Counted from the first letter of the stretch, positions 34,095 to 43,594 are shown. The stretch is DNA of 64,000 nucleotides from an uncultured Sphingomonas sp. (GCF_913777625.1 NZ_CAJYTI010000020.1:427587-491586); one strand, 5' to 3'. Translations and numbers: made by a program. The notes: generated by a model from the sequence alone, not told the origin.

Positions 34095-37064
34095 ATGCCG
34101 ACTGCCGTACCGTCACACCACCGCGAAATGATGGCCAAACTGCACCGCGCGGCCGAACCCGATGTTCTAAAACCGCTTCTGGAGCGTGCGCGACTCACCG
34201 CTGATTCGCGTGAACGGGTGATGGACCATGCGCTGGCGCTGCTGGCGGACCTGCGCGCCGCGCAGAACCGCGGCTGGGTGAACCAGTTCCTTCAGGAATA
34301 CCGGCTGAATTCCTCCGAAGGCGTCGCGCTCCTGAGCCTCGCCGAGGCCTTCCTGCGCGTGCCCGATCCCGAGACCGCCGACCTGCTGATCGCCGACAAG
34401 ATCGGCGACGCCGACTGGAAGGCGCATTCGGGCAAGTCGAACTCGGTGCTGGTCAATTCGGCGACGTGGGGGCTGATGCTCGGCCGCGCGCTGGTCGGTG
34501 ACGAGAAGACGGGCGCGCTCCGCCGGCTGATCTCGCGCGCCGGCGAACCCTTCGTCCGCCAGGCGGTGGGCGCGGCGATGAAGCGGATGGGCGAGGTGTT
34601 CGTGATGGGCCGCACCATCGACGAAGCCTCGAAGCGGATGAAGAAGCCCGAGAACAAGGGCTTCACCGCCAGCTTCGACATGCTGGGCGAGGCCGCGCGG
34701 ACCAAGGCGGATGCCGAACGCTATTTCCAGGCCTATTTCGAGGCGATCCGCGCGGTCGGCAGCGATCCCAAGGCGGGGCATTCGATCTCGGTGAAGCTCT
34801 CCGCGCTCCACCCGCGCTACGAAGTCGCACAGTACGATCGCTGCGTGCCCGAGCTGACCGACATGCTGGCGCAGCTCGCCTCGGAGTCGGCGGCGCAGGG
34901 TATCCCGCTCACCGTCGACGCGGAAGAGAGCGAGCGGCTGGAGATGAGCCTCGACATCATCGGCTCGGTTGCGCGTCGACCAGAGCTCAAGGGCTGGAAC
35001 GGCTTCGGCATGGCGGTGCAGGCCTATGGCAAGCGCGCCCGCGCGGTGATCGGCTGGGCCGACGATCTCGGCCGACCGATGCACGTGCGGCTGGTCAAGG
35101 GCGCCTATTGGGACAGCGAGATCAAGCGCACCCAGGTCGAGGGCCTGTCCGATTACCCCCTGTTCACCCGCAAGGCGGCGACCGATGTCTCCTACCTCGC
35201 CTGCGCGCGCGACATGCTCGCGGCGAAGAACATCGTGCCGGCGTTCGCCAGCCACAACGCGCTGACCGTCGCGACCATTCTCGACTGGGCCGGCAACAGC
35301 CGCGACTTCGAGTTCCAGCGCCTCCACGGCATGGGCGAAGGGCTGTACGAGCGGCTGGTCAACGAGCAGGGCTATCACTGCCGCATCTACGCGCCGGTCG
35401 GCGGCCACCGCGACCTGCTGGCCTATCTCGTCCGTCGCCTGCTGGAAAATGGCGCGAACTCCAGCTTCGTCCACCAGCTCGCCGACGAGCAATTGAGCGA
35501 AGCCGAGTTGCTCGCCGATCCGGTGGAGAAGATCGCGGCGGTGGGTGGTACGCGGCATCCGAGCATCCCGCTGCCCGTCGAACTGTTCGGCGCGTGGAAG
35601 AACTCCGGCGGCATCGACCTTGCCGAGCGGACGATCCTCGCCGAAACGGCGGCGGCAATTGCCGCGAAGCCTCTGCCTGCGGCCACCACCAGCGCGACCA
35701 CCGATGTGCGCGCGGCCATCGACCGCGCGACTGCCGCCTTCCCCGGCTGGGCCGCGACGCCGCTTGCCACCCGCGCCGCGATCCTCGAGCGCCTTGCCGA
35801 CCTGCTCGAGGAAAACCGCATCGAGCTGATGGCGCTCGCCGTCAAGGAAGCCTTCAAGACCATCCCCGACGCGCTCGGCGAGGTTCGCGAGTCGGCCGAT
35901 TTCTGCCGCTACTATGCGCTCCAGGCCCGCACCGGCCTCGCCCCCATCACCCTTCCCGGGCCGACGGGCGAGCGCAACGAGCTGCGCATGGAAGGCCGCG
36001 GCGTGTGGGCGACGATCGCGCCGTGGAACTTCCCGCTGGCGATCTTCCTCGGCCAGACCGCCGCGGCTTTGGTCGCGGGCAATGCCGTGGTCGCCAAGCC
36101 CGCGCCGCAGACGCCCGAGATCGCCCGCGCCGCGGTGCGCCTCGCCCATCAGGCCGGCGTGCCGGAAGATGCGCTGGTGCTGGTGACCGGCGGGCCGGAG
36201 GTGGGCGCAGCCCTCACCGCCGACCATCGCATCGCCGGCGTCGCCTTCACCGGCTCCACCCCCACCGCCAAGAAGATCGCCGCCGCGCTGCTGGAAGGCG
36301 AGGATCGCCCGCTGGTGCCGCTGATCGCGGAGACGGGCGGCATCAACGCGATGATCGTCGATTCGACCGCGCTGCCCGAGCAGGTGGTGGCCGACGTGCT
36401 CACCTCGGCCTTCCGCTCGGCCGGCCAGCGCTGCTCGGCGCTGCGCCTGCTGCTGCTGCAGGAGGAGATCGCCGACGGCGTGATCGAGATGCTGCGCGGC
36501 GCGATGGAGCTGCTGATCCTCGGCGACCCGGCCGATCCGCGCACCGATATCGGCCCGGTGATCGACCAGGCGGCCTATGACAAGCTGATGGCCTATCGCG
36601 ACAGCGCCAAGGCCCAGTGGCTGAAGACCGTGCCGGTCCCCGCCACCGGCCTCTTCGTGCCGCCGACGATGATCCGCATCGACCGGCCCGAAGACCTGAC
36701 CCGCGAATGGTTCGGGCCGATCCTCCATGTCGCCACCTGGAAGGCGGGCCAGCTCGCCGAGACGGTGGCGCGGGTGAACGCCAAAGGCTTCGGGCTCACC
36801 ATGGGCCTGCACAGCCGCATCGCCCGCTCGGCCGAGCTGGTCGAGGCGGAAGCGCGGGTGGGCAATCTGTACATCAACCGCTCGATGATCGGTGCGGTGG
36901 TGGGCTCGCAGCCGTTCGGCGGCGAGGGCCTGTCGGGCACCGGCCCCAAGGCGGGCGGGCCGCACTATCTGCACCGCTTCTGCGCGGAGCGGGCGGTGTC
37001 GGTGGACACCACCAGCGCCGGCGGCAACGCGACGCTGCTCAGCCTGGACGAAGGGGGGATTTGA
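34095..37064 (+). CDS. putA: Bifunctional proline dehydrogenase / P5C dehydrogenase
   Basis: A 989-residue PutA that oxidises proline to glutamate in two steps. The N-terminal half is the FAD barrel (KLSALHPRYEVAQYDR, VRLVKGAYWDSEIKRTQVEG, ASHNALTVATIL). The C-terminal half is an aldehyde dehydrogenase with Glu in LIAETGGINAM and the nucleophile Cys780 in SAGQRCSALR, ending with NRSMIGAVVGSQPFGGEGLS. There is no N-terminal ribbon-helix-helix DNA-binding domain, so this is a minimal type A PutA that cannot repress its own gene. Two hairpins follow the stop. Confidence 0.97.
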   Translation: MPTAVPSHHREMMAKLHRAAEPDVLKPLLERARLTADSRERVMDHALALLADLRAAQNRGWVNQFLQEYRLNSSEGVALLSLAEAFLRVPDPETADLLIADKIGDADWKAHSGKSNSVLVNSATWGLMLGRALVGDEKTGALRRLISRAGEPFVRQAVGAAMKRMGEVFVMGRTIDEASKRMKKPENKGFTASFDMLGEAARTKADAERYFQAYFEAIRAVGSDPKAGHSISVKLSALHPRYEVAQYDRCVPELTDMLAQLASESAAQGIPLTVDAEESERLEMSLDIIGSVARRPELKGWNGFGMAVQAYGKRARAVIGWADDLGRPMHVRLVKGAYWDSEIKRTQVEGLSDYPLFTRKAATDVSYLACARDMLAAKNIVPAFASHNALTVATILDWAGNSRDFEFQRLHGMGEGLYERLVNEQGYHCRIYAPVGGHRDLLAYLVRRLLENGANSSFVHQLADEQLSEAELLADPVEKIAAVGGTRHPSIPLPVELFGAWKNSGGIDLAERTILAETAAAIAAKPLPAATTSATTDVRAAIDRATAAFPGWAATPLATRAAILERLADLLEENRIELMALAVKEAFKTIPDALGEVRESADFCRYYALQARTGLAPITLPGPTGERNELRMEGRGVWATIAPWNFPLAIFLGQTAAALVAGNAVVAKPAPQTPEIARAAVRLAHQAGVPEDALVLVTGGPEVGAALTADHRIAGVAFTGSTPTAKKIAAALLEGEDRPLVPLIAETGGINAMIVDSTALPEQVVADVLTSAFRSAGQRCSALRLLLLQEEIADGVIEMLRGAMELLILGDPADPRTDIGPVIDQAAYDKLMAYRDSAKAQWLKTVPVPATGLFVPPTMIRIDRPEDLTREWFGPILHVATWKAGQLAETVARVNAKGFGLTMGLHSRIARSAELVEAEARVGNLYINRSMIGAVVGSQPFGGEGLSGTGPKAGGPHYLHRFCAERAVSVDTTSAGGNATLLSLDEGGI

Positions 37065-37077
37065 GGGCGCCGAGTCT

Positions 37078-37102
37078 ATCCTCCCTCCCTGCGAGGGAGG
37101 AT
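37078..37102 (+). terminator. Hairpin after putA
   Basis: ATCCTCCCTC (37078-37087) and GAGGGAGGAT (37093-37102) form a perfect 10-bp stem, 14 bp after the putA stop. No clear T-run follows. Confidence 0.6.
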
Positions 37103-37128
37103 GGGGCCGGCCTCTTCACACACCAACC

Positions 37129-37224
37129 GTCAGTCCCGCGAAGGCGGGACTCCATTAGCCAGAACGTTCGGGGAAAGAACCGCGCCTTCAGCACCAATGG
37201 ATTCCCGCCTTCGCGGGAATGACG
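37129..37224. repeat. Paired palindromic repeat, copy C
   Basis: The third copy of the 96-bp element: arms at 37129-37156 and 37196-37223 with a 39-nt spacer. The spacer shares a GGGGAA-AGAACCGCG core with copy A in the same orientation. It lies between convergent putA and phaZ. Confidence 0.85.
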
Positions 37225-37245
37225 ATGTATTTCTGGGTAGGTAGA

Positions 37246-37268
37246 CCCTCTCCCCGGTGGGGAGAGGG
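37246..37268. terminator. Hairpin between putA and phaZ
   Basis: CCCTCTCCCC (37246-37255) and GGGGAGAGGG (37259-37268) form a perfect 10-bp stem with a 3-nt loop, just beyond the 3' end of phaZ (37278). It is likely to terminate the leftward transcript. Confidence 0.7.
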
Positions 37269-37277
37269 AAATCAGGC

Positions 37278-38510
37278 TCACCCGCTATGCGCGGCCATCC
37301 ACTGCTCGACGACCGGCGCAATCCGGTTGCGCCACTTCGAGCCGTTGAAGATGCCGTAATGGCCGACGCCTTCGGCCAGGTGATACTGCTTGAACGACTC
37401 AGGCAGGTTGGTCGCGATGGTCAGCGCCGCCTTGGTCTGGCCGATGCCAGAGATATCGTCGCGCTCGCCCTCGATCGCAAGAATGCCGATATCGGTGATC
37501 GCGCCCGGATCCACCTTGCGGCCGCGGTGCAGCATCTCGCCCTTGGGCAGCGCATGCGTCTGGAACACCACATCGATCGTCTGGAGATAGAATTCGGCGG
37601 TCATGTCGCAGACCGAGCGATATTCCTCGTAGAACTTCATCGTCGAATCGGCGCTCTCGTCGTCGCCCTGGACGAGATGCTTGAACATCTCCCAGTGCGA
37701 GATGAGGTGGTTGCCGAGATTCATCGTCATGAAGCCGGCGAGCTGGAGGAAGCCCGGATATACCTTTCGGCGCGCGCCGGGGTAGCTCATCGGCACGGTG
37801 GCAATCACGTTCTGCTCGAACCAGCTGAACGGCCGCTCGGTCGCCAGCGTGTTGACCGCGGTCGGCGCCTCGCGCGTGTCGATCGGGCCGCCCATCATGG
37901 TGAGCGTGCGCGGGCGATTGGGATGCTTGTCCGCGCTCATCAGCGCCGCGGCGGCGTAGCAGGGCACCGAGGGCTGGCACACCGCCAGCATGTGCGGCCG
38001 CGGATCGCCCTCGGCGCCGATATGGGCGAGAAAGTCGATCACGTAATCGACATAGTCGTCGAGGTCGAACTTGCCCTCGCTGGTCGGCACCAGCTTCGCG
38101 TCGCGCCAGTCGGTGATGTAGACGTCCGCCACCGGCAGCATCCGCTGCACTGTGCCGCGCAGCAGCGTGGCATAGTGGCCCGACATGGGGGCGACGATCA
38201 GCAGCTTCGGCCCGCCTTCGACGCCCTGGCGCACGAAGCGCTTGAGCTGGCCGAACGGCTTGCGGAGCACGATCTCCTCCCGCACCGCGACCTGACGGCC
38301 GTCGATCTCGGTGAAGTCGAGCGCGAAGGCCGGCTTGCCGCGCGGCGCGGAGGCGTGCGCGAAGACTTCCAGCGCGGAAGCCATCACCGGCCCGCCGCCG
38401 AAATAGGCAAAGGGGTTGGTAGGATTGTTGAGCAGGCCCGCGCTGAAATTGGCCAGGGCACTTGCCCCGGCCAGCATGGAACGTTGAATCTCGTAAGCGT
38501 CGTACAGCAT
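37278..38510 (-). CDS. phaZ: Intracellular polyhydroxyalkanoate depolymerase
   Basis: A 410-residue PhaZ that degrades stored PHB granules. Start MLYDAYEIQRSMLAGA at 38510 is the usual N-terminus. The nucleophile is Cys178 in LAVCQPSVPCYAA, corresponding to the Cys in the lipase-like box of Ralstonia PhaZa1; DWRDAKLVP and the late GVGHYGIFNGSKWR (His) are conserved. There is no signal peptide, which fits an intracellular enzyme. A convergent hairpin separates it from putA. Confidence 0.94.
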   Translation of the reverse strand: MLYDAYEIQRSMLAGASALANFSAGLLNNPTNPFAYFGGGPVMASALEVFAHASAPRGKPAFALDFTEIDGRQVAVREEIVLRKPFGQLKRFVRQGVEGGPKLLIVAPMSGHYATLLRGTVQRMLPVADVYITDWRDAKLVPTSEGKFDLDDYVDYVIDFLAHIGAEGDPRPHMLAVCQPSVPCYAAAALMSADKHPNRPRTLTMMGGPIDTREAPTAVNTLATERPFSWFEQNVIATVPMSYPGARRKVYPGFLQLAGFMTMNLGNHLISHWEMFKHLVQGDDESADSTMKFYEEYRSVCDMTAEFYLQTIDVVFQTHALPKGEMLHRGRKVDPGAITDIGILAIEGERDDISGIGQTKAALTIATNLPESFKQYHLAEGVGHYGIFNGSKWRNRIAPVVEQWMAAHSG

Positions 38511-38663
38511 CGAAAATCCTTCCCCGTGCCCCGATCCCTGCAGCGGGGGTTGTCTTACCACCCATATAGACGGCGCCCTTGTGCACCGCAACGTCGTAGC
38601 TATGCGGAACAGCGATAACCGGAGGTGGTTCCCCTGCCCCGCGAACCGCGCTAGTCGCTGGCC

Positions 38664-40442
38664 ATGGCCGACACGACCCCGCCGCCGGCGCAGCGCCGCA
38701 AGCTCAGCAGCCTGCTCGTCATCTGGCAGTTCACCCGCCGCTATCCGCTGCAGATCGTCATCGCGATGGTTTCGCTGGTGACGTCGTCGCTGGCGACCCT
38801 ATGGATCCCGTACACTTTCAAGCAGATCGTCGATAACGGCTTCGCCGCCGGTGCCGACACGAGCGAAATCGGCATCTATTTCCAGGGACTCCTGGCGGTG
38901 ATTCTGGTGCTTTCGCTGGCGACGGCGATCCGCTTCTTCTTCATCTCCTGGGTGGCCGAGCGGACCGTGGCGGACCTTCGGGTCGCGGTGCACCGCAACC
39001 TGCTGCGCCTGCCGCCGAAATGGTTCGAGGAAAACCGGCCGTCGGAGATCGCCTCGCGACTCACCTCGGATACTGCGCTGGTCGAGCAGGTGGTGGGCTC
39101 GACCGTCTCGATCGCGCTCCGGAACCTGCTGACCGGCATCGGCGGCGTGATCTATCTGTTCGTGCTGGCGCCCAAGATCGCCGCCTATCTGATCGTCGGC
39201 ATGCCGCTGACCGTGTTGCCGATCGTCTGGCTGGGCGGGCGCGTCCGCCAATATTCGCGCAACAGCCAGGACCGGGTGGCGGACATCGGCGCGATCGCCT
39301 CCGAGACGCTGGGCGCGATGCGGATCGTCCAGGCCTTCGGGCAGGAGCCGCGCGAGAGCAAGCGCTTCCAGGACGCGGTGGTGCGCAGCTTTGCCGCCGC
39401 GCAGAAGCGGTTCGCGCTCCGCGCGGTGATGACCGCATTGGTCATCGGGCTGCTGTTCACCGCGATCACGCTGATCATGTGGGACGCGGTGTCGGGCGTC
39501 GCCGCCGGGCAGATCACCGGCGGCGCGATCACCGCCTTCGTGATCACCGCCGGCCTCGTCACCGGCTCGTTCGGCGCGCTGACCGAAGTCTATGGCGACC
39601 TGCTCCGCGCCTCGGGCGCCGCCAGCCGGCTGGCCGAGCTGCTCCAGCAGGAACCGGACATCGCCGCGCCCGCCAACCCGATCGCCCTGCCCAGCCCCGC
39701 CGAGGGCGCGATCGCGTTCGATGCGGTGACCTTCCGCTACCCCACCCGCCCCGAGGTTTCCGCGCTGCAGGACTTCTCGCTGTTCGTGGCACCGGGCGAG
39801 ACGGTGGCGGTGGTCGGCCCCTCGGGCGCGGGCAAGTCGACCTTGTTCCAGCTGCTCCAGCGCTTCTATGATCCCGAGGCGGGCGAGATTCGCATCGACG
39901 GCGTCGCCATCCCCAAGGCCGATCCGTCGGAGGTCCGCGCCCGCATGGCGATGGTGCCGCAGGAAACGGTGATCTTCGCCGCCAGCGCCCGCGACAATCT
40001 CCGCTACGGCAACTGGGAGGCCAGCGACGACGCGATCTGGGCCGCCGCCGAGGCCGCCAACGCTGCCGAGTTCCTGCGCGAGCTTCCGGACGGCCTTGAA
40101 ACCTTCCTCGGCGAAGGCGGCGCGCGCCTGTCCGGCGGCCAGCGCCAGCGGCTCGCCATCGCCCGGGCGCTGCTCCGCGACGCGCCGATCCTGCTGCTCG
40201 ACGAGGCGACCAGCGCGCTCGACGCCGAAAGCGAGAAGCTGGTGCAGGATGCGCTGGAGCGGCTGATGGAAGGCCGTACCACGCTGGTGATCGCCCACCG
40301 CCTCGCCACCGTGCGCGCGGCGGGGCGGATCATCGTGATGGACGGCGGCCGCATCGTCGAGACCGGAAGCCATGCCGAGCTCGTTGCGCAGGGCGGGCTC
40401 TACGCCCGACTGGCGGCGCTGCAGTTCAGCGAAGCGGCCTGA
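38664..40442 (+). CDS. ABC transporter, fused permease-ATPase (MsbA/ABCB-type exporter)
   Basis: A 592-residue half-transporter that works as a dimer. Six transmembrane helices span residues about 30-320 and are followed by an ATPase domain. Walker A is GPSGAGKST, the signature is LSGGQRQRLAIARALL, Walker B is PILLLDEATSALDA, and the H-loop is LVIAHRLATV. The substrate cannot be told from the sequence; lipid or lipid-linked products are common for this group. It converges on the FAD oxidoreductase gene, with the stop codons adjacent. Confidence 0.95.
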   Translation: MADTTPPPAQRRKLSSLLVIWQFTRRYPLQIVIAMVSLVTSSLATLWIPYTFKQIVDNGFAAGADTSEIGIYFQGLLAVILVLSLATAIRFFFISWVAERTVADLRVAVHRNLLRLPPKWFEENRPSEIASRLTSDTALVEQVVGSTVSIALRNLLTGIGGVIYLFVLAPKIAAYLIVGMPLTVLPIVWLGGRVRQYSRNSQDRVADIGAIASETLGAMRIVQAFGQEPRESKRFQDAVVRSFAAAQKRFALRAVMTALVIGLLFTAITLIMWDAVSGVAAGQITGGAITAFVITAGLVTGSFGALTEVYGDLLRASGAASRLAELLQQEPDIAAPANPIALPSPAEGAIAFDAVTFRYPTRPEVSALQDFSLFVAPGETVAVVGPSGAGKSTLFQLLQRFYDPEAGEIRIDGVAIPKADPSEVRARMAMVPQETVIFAASARDNLRYGNWEASDDAIWAAAEAANAAEFLRELPDGLETFLGEGGARLSGGQRQRLAIARALLRDAPILLLDEATSALDAESEKLVQDALERLMEGRTTLVIAHRLATVRAAGRIIVMDGGRIVETGSHAELVAQGGLYARLAALQFSEAA

Positions 40443-42056
40443 TCAGCGGGCGGCGAGCATGCTCGCCGCCACCGCCTCGGCGACTTTGATGCCGTCGATC
40501 GCGGCCGAGAGAATGCCGCCGGCATAGCCCGCGCCCTCGCCTGCCGGGAACAGCTGCGGGGTGTTGAGGCTCTGGAAATCCGCCCCGCGGGTGATCCGCA
40601 AGGGCGACGAGGTGCGCGTCTCGACGCCCGTCATCACCGCTTCGGGATGGTCGTAGCGCGCGATCTGGCGCCCGAACACCGGGAGCGCCTCGCGGAACGC
40701 CTCGATCACGAAGCCGGGCAGGCAGGCGGAAAGATCGGTCGGCGTGACGCCCGGCTTGTAGCTCGGCACCACCTGCCCCAGCGCGGTCGAGGGGCGACCG
40801 GCGAGCAGGTCGCCGACCAGCTGGCCCGGCGCGTTGTAGTTGGAGCCGCCGGCAATGAACGCCGCGTCCTCCCATTTGCGCTGCAGCTCGATGCCGGCGA
40901 GCGGCCCGCCCGGATAGTCGCGCGCCGGGTCGATCGCCACGACCAGTCCCGAATTGGCGTTGAACTCGGCGCGCGAATATTGGCTCATGCCGTTGGTGAC
41001 GACGCGGCCCTCCTCCGAGGTCGCCGCCACCACGCGCCCGCCCGGGCACATGCAGAAGCTGTAGACGGTGCGGCCATTGGCGCAGTGGTGCGACAGCGCA
41101 TAGGCGGCCGCCCCCAGATCGGGATGCTTGGCGCAGTTGCCGAAGCGCGCCTGGTCGATCCAGCTCTGCGGATGCTCGATCCGCACGCCGATCGAGAAGG
41201 GCTTGGCCTCGAGATGCACGCCCATCTGGTGGAGCATCTCGAAGGTCGGCCGCGCACTGTGTCCCACCGCCAGCACGACGTGATCGGCCTCCAGGAAGCT
41301 GCCGTCGTGCAGGTGCAGGCCGCGCATCCTGCGCTGGGCGTCCAGCTCGATGGCGTCGACACGGGTCTGCCAGCGATATTCGCCGCCCAGTTCCTCGATG
41401 GTGCGGCGCATGCTCTCCACCATGGTGACGAGGCGGAAGGTGCCGATATGCGGGTGCGCCTGCCACAGGATGTCGTCGGGCGCGCCGGCCTTCACGAACT
41501 CTTCCAGCACCTTGCGGCCGAGGAAGCGCGGATCCTTGACCCGGCAATAGAGCTTGCCGTCGGAGAAAGTGCCCGCCCCGCCCTCGCCGAACTGGACGTT
41601 GGAGTCCGGGTTGAGCTCGGAGCGGCGCCACAGGCCCCAGGTGTCCTTGGTCCGCTCGCGCACGATCTTGCCGCGATCGAGGATGATCGGGCGGAACCCC
41701 ATCTGCGCGAGGAGCAGCCCGGCGAACAGCCCGCACGGCCCCGCGCCGATCACCACCGGGCGCAGGCCCTGCCAGCTCTCGGGCGCATGCACCGGCGGGC
41801 GATAGGTCATGTCGGGGGTGGGCCGCACATCCTTGTCACCGGCGAAGCGTGCCAGCACCTCGGCCTCGTCCGCCAGGTCGACATCGACCGTGTAGACCAG
41901 CAGGATCGCGCTCCGCCGCCGGGCATCGTTGCCGCGCTTGAACACGGTGAAGCCGCGCACGTCCGCTGGCGCCACCCCCAGCCGCGCGGCGATCGCGGGC
42001 GCGAGCGCATCGACGGGATGATCGAGGGGTAGGGAAAGTCCGGACAGGCGCAGCAT
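40443..42056 (-). CDS. FAD-dependent oxidoreductase (COG2509-like)
   Basis: A 537-residue protein. The dinucleotide-binding motif VVIGAGPCGLFAGLLLAQMG starts near residue 100, after an N-terminal domain with KRGNDARRRSAILLVYTVDV. NSGLVVAIDPARDYPG, GSNYNAPGQLVGDLLAG and QLFPAGEGAGYAGGILSAAI are the later FAD-binding and family blocks. The physiological substrate is unknown. The start at 42056 has a ribosome site further upstream; the gene lies next to ohrR on the same strand but is probably separate. Confidence 0.92.
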   Translation of the reverse strand: MLRLSGLSLPLDHPVDALAPAIAARLGVAPADVRGFTVFKRGNDARRRSAILLVYTVDVDLADEAEVLARFAGDKDVRPTPDMTYRPPVHAPESWQGLRPVVIGAGPCGLFAGLLLAQMGFRPIILDRGKIVRERTKDTWGLWRRSELNPDSNVQFGEGGAGTFSDGKLYCRVKDPRFLGRKVLEEFVKAGAPDDILWQAHPHIGTFRLVTMVESMRRTIEELGGEYRWQTRVDAIELDAQRRMRGLHLHDGSFLEADHVVLAVGHSARPTFEMLHQMGVHLEAKPFSIGVRIEHPQSWIDQARFGNCAKHPDLGAAAYALSHHCANGRTVYSFCMCPGGRVVAATSEEGRVVTNGMSQYSRAEFNANSGLVVAIDPARDYPGGPLAGIELQRKWEDAAFIAGGSNYNAPGQLVGDLLAGRPSTALGQVVPSYKPGVTPTDLSACLPGFVIEAFREALPVFGRQIARYDHPEAVMTGVETRTSSPLRITRGADFQSLNTPQLFPAGEGAGYAGGILSAAIDGIKVAEAVAASMLAAR

Positions 42057-42143
42057 CGAAACGGGGGTTCCAGCAGATTTCGGGGATTGAATGTCCCCCT
42101 TAGCCGCAAGGGCCCGTGCGGCAAACCGGGATTGCTGCGGAGA

Positions 42144-42575
42144 TCACCCCCGCGCCAGCGAGTCGCGCAGCGCCTGGGCCTCGCGGTTCAGGCCCGCCAG
42201 CCGCTCCAGCGACAGGTCGGTCTTCTCCAATACCGCCTCGCCCAGGCAGCCGCATTCCTCGCGGATCGCCCGGCCCTGCTCGGTGAGGAACACCTGGACC
42301 TGCCGCTCGTCCTCCGGATTGCGGCGGCGCGTCACCAGCCCGGCCGCCTCCAGCCGCTTCACCAGCGGCGTGATCGTGCTCGATTCGAGCGCCAGCCGCT
42401 CGCCGATCGCGCCGACCGTGCGGCCATCCTGTTCCCACAGCGCGTGCAGCACCAGATATTGCGGATAGGTGATCCCCAGCCGATCGAGGATCGGCTTGTA
42501 GACGCGCGTGATCGCCATGCTCGCACTGTAGAGCGAGAAGCAGAGCTGGCCGTCGAGCGGAAGCGGGGCAGGCAT
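42144..42575 (-). CDS. ohrR: Organic hydroperoxide-sensing MarR-type repressor
   Basis: A 143-residue MarR-family repressor. The peroxidatic Cys12 is in LDGQLCFSLYSAS, matching Cys15 of OhrR. The winged HTH is GAIGERLALESSTITPLVKR and the wing is TRRRNPEDERQVQVFLTEQG. When oxidised by organic hydroperoxide it should release the ohr promoter. It is divergent from ohr; the intergenic region holds two TATCGCGATA palindromes. Start ATG 42575 gives the normal family length. Confidence 0.94.
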   Translation of the reverse strand: MPAPLPLDGQLCFSLYSASMAITRVYKPILDRLGITYPQYLVLHALWEQDGRTVGAIGERLALESSTITPLVKRLEAAGLVTRRRNPEDERQVQVFLTEQGRAIREECGCLGEAVLEKTDLSLERLAGLNREAQALRDSLARG

Positions 42576-42620
42576 GGGCAGGAACTCCTCTCCCACCGGA
42601 CGGCGGCGGGATAAAACACA

Positions 42621-42630
42621 TATCGCGATA
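42621..42630. promoter_or_regulatory. OhrR operator candidate, site 1
   Basis: TATCGCGATA is a perfect 10-bp palindrome shared with the site at 42673-42686. It lies 45 bp before the ohrR start and may serve for autoregulation. Confidence 0.6.
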
Positions 42631-42672
42631 ACGAATCCTCTGGACAAGGGGCACGGCTTCGCCTATCTGATC

Positions 42673-42686
42673 GTTATCGCGATAAC
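42673..42686. promoter_or_regulatory. OhrR operator candidate, site 2
   Basis: GTTATCGCGATAAC is a perfect 14-bp palindrome, 30 bp before the ohr start. A degenerate third half (TTATCGCAGTTATC) follows at about 42689. These positions fit repression of ohr. Confidence 0.7.
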
Positions 42687-42715
42687 ATTTATCGCAGTTA
42701 TCAAGGAGACACCCG

Positions 42716-43141
42716 ATGTCGGTCGATGTGAAGTACACCACCAAGGCCACTGCAACCGGCGGCCGCGACGGCAGCGCGCGCAGCGAGGACGGCGTGCTCG
42801 AGGTCAAGCTGTCGACTCCGAAGGAACTGGGCGGCGCCGGCGGCGACGGCACCAATCCGGAGCAGCTGTTCGCGGCGGGCTATTCGGCCTGCTTCATCGG
42901 CGCGCTGAAGGCGGTGGGCGCCGGCATGAAGATCAAGGTGCCGGCCGATGTGTCGGTCACCGCGACGGTGGGCATCGGCCCGCGTTCGGAAGGCGGCTTC
43001 GGCATCACCGCGGACCTGCTGGTCAGCCTGCCCGGCCTGGAGCGCGACGTGGCGCAGCAGCTGGTCGACGCGGCGCATCAGGTGTGTCCGTATTCGAACG
43101 CGACGCGCGGCAACGTGAATGTCGGCCTGACGCTGGCCTGA
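42716..43141 (+). CDS. ohr: Organic hydroperoxide resistance protein (OsmC/Ohr peroxidase)
   Basis: A 141-residue thiol peroxidase that reduces organic hydroperoxides. The two catalytic cysteines are Cys59 in GYSACFIGAL and Cys124 in VCPYSNATRGNV. The start AAGGAGACACCCGATG has a strong ribosome site. The gene is divergent from ohrR with palindromic operators in the gap, so peroxide-induced expression is expected. Confidence 0.96.
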   Translation: MSVDVKYTTKATATGGRDGSARSEDGVLEVKLSTPKELGGAGGDGTNPEQLFAAGYSACFIGALKAVGAGMKIKVPADVSVTATVGIGPRSEGGFGITADLLVSLPGLERDVAQQLVDAAHQVCPYSNATRGNVNVGLTLA

Positions 43142-43177
43142 GGCCTACAAGGATCCCGCGGCGCGCCCGCGGGGTCC

Positions 43178-43594
43178 TTATACCCTGGTGTCGAGCAGCG
43201 ACCCCATCATCTGGTCCTGCGTGCGGATCACCGAGAGGTTGGCGCGGAACGAGAACAGCGCCTTGCGTTGCTCGACATCCTCGCTGGCGAAGTCGACGTC
43301 CGGCGCCTCGACATTGCCGTCGCTGTCCGCGTCCTGCGATTCCGGATCATAGCGCGGCCCGGTACCCGGTACCTGCGGCACCGGCTTGGCGTTGACGCCC
43401 CCCGCCGCTGCCGCCGCCTGGTAGATGGCGATCGGCTGATAGGCATGGTTGACCGTCTTGCCGATCGCGGTCGCCGCGGTCACGGCCTTGGCCGTCTCGC
43501 CCGTCGTGTTGACGTTGGCGACGTTCTGCGCGCTGACGTTCAGCCGCGCGACGCTGGCCTGGACTCCGGAAAGGGCGATGTTGGTGGCGATCAT
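43178..43594 (-). CDS. Flagellar basal-body rod FlgC-like protein, orphan
   Basis: A 138-residue protein beginning IATNIALSGVQASVARLNVS and AQNVANVNTTG, the N-terminal helix and N-A-N motif of flagellar rod/hook proteins (FlgB/FlgC family), and ending in the C-terminal amphipathic helix (FRANLSVIRTQDQMMGSLLD). The middle is short and variable. No other flagellar gene is in the window; whether it is a functional rod protein or a paralogue is unknown. Confidence 0.85.
   Translation of the reverse strand: MIATNIALSGVQASVARLNVSAQNVANVNTTGETAKAVTAATAIGKTVNHAYQPIAIYQAAAAAGGVNAKPVPQVPGTGPRYDPESQDADSDGNVEAPDVDFASEDVEQRKALFSFRANLSVIRTQDQMMGSLLDTRV

Noticed and set aside
34167..36974. A 935-codon open frame on the minus strand across putA
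   Set aside because: It lies antisense to the clear PutA reading frame. Long antisense frames are common in GC-rich DNA, and its translation is Arg/Gly/Ala/His-rich without domains.
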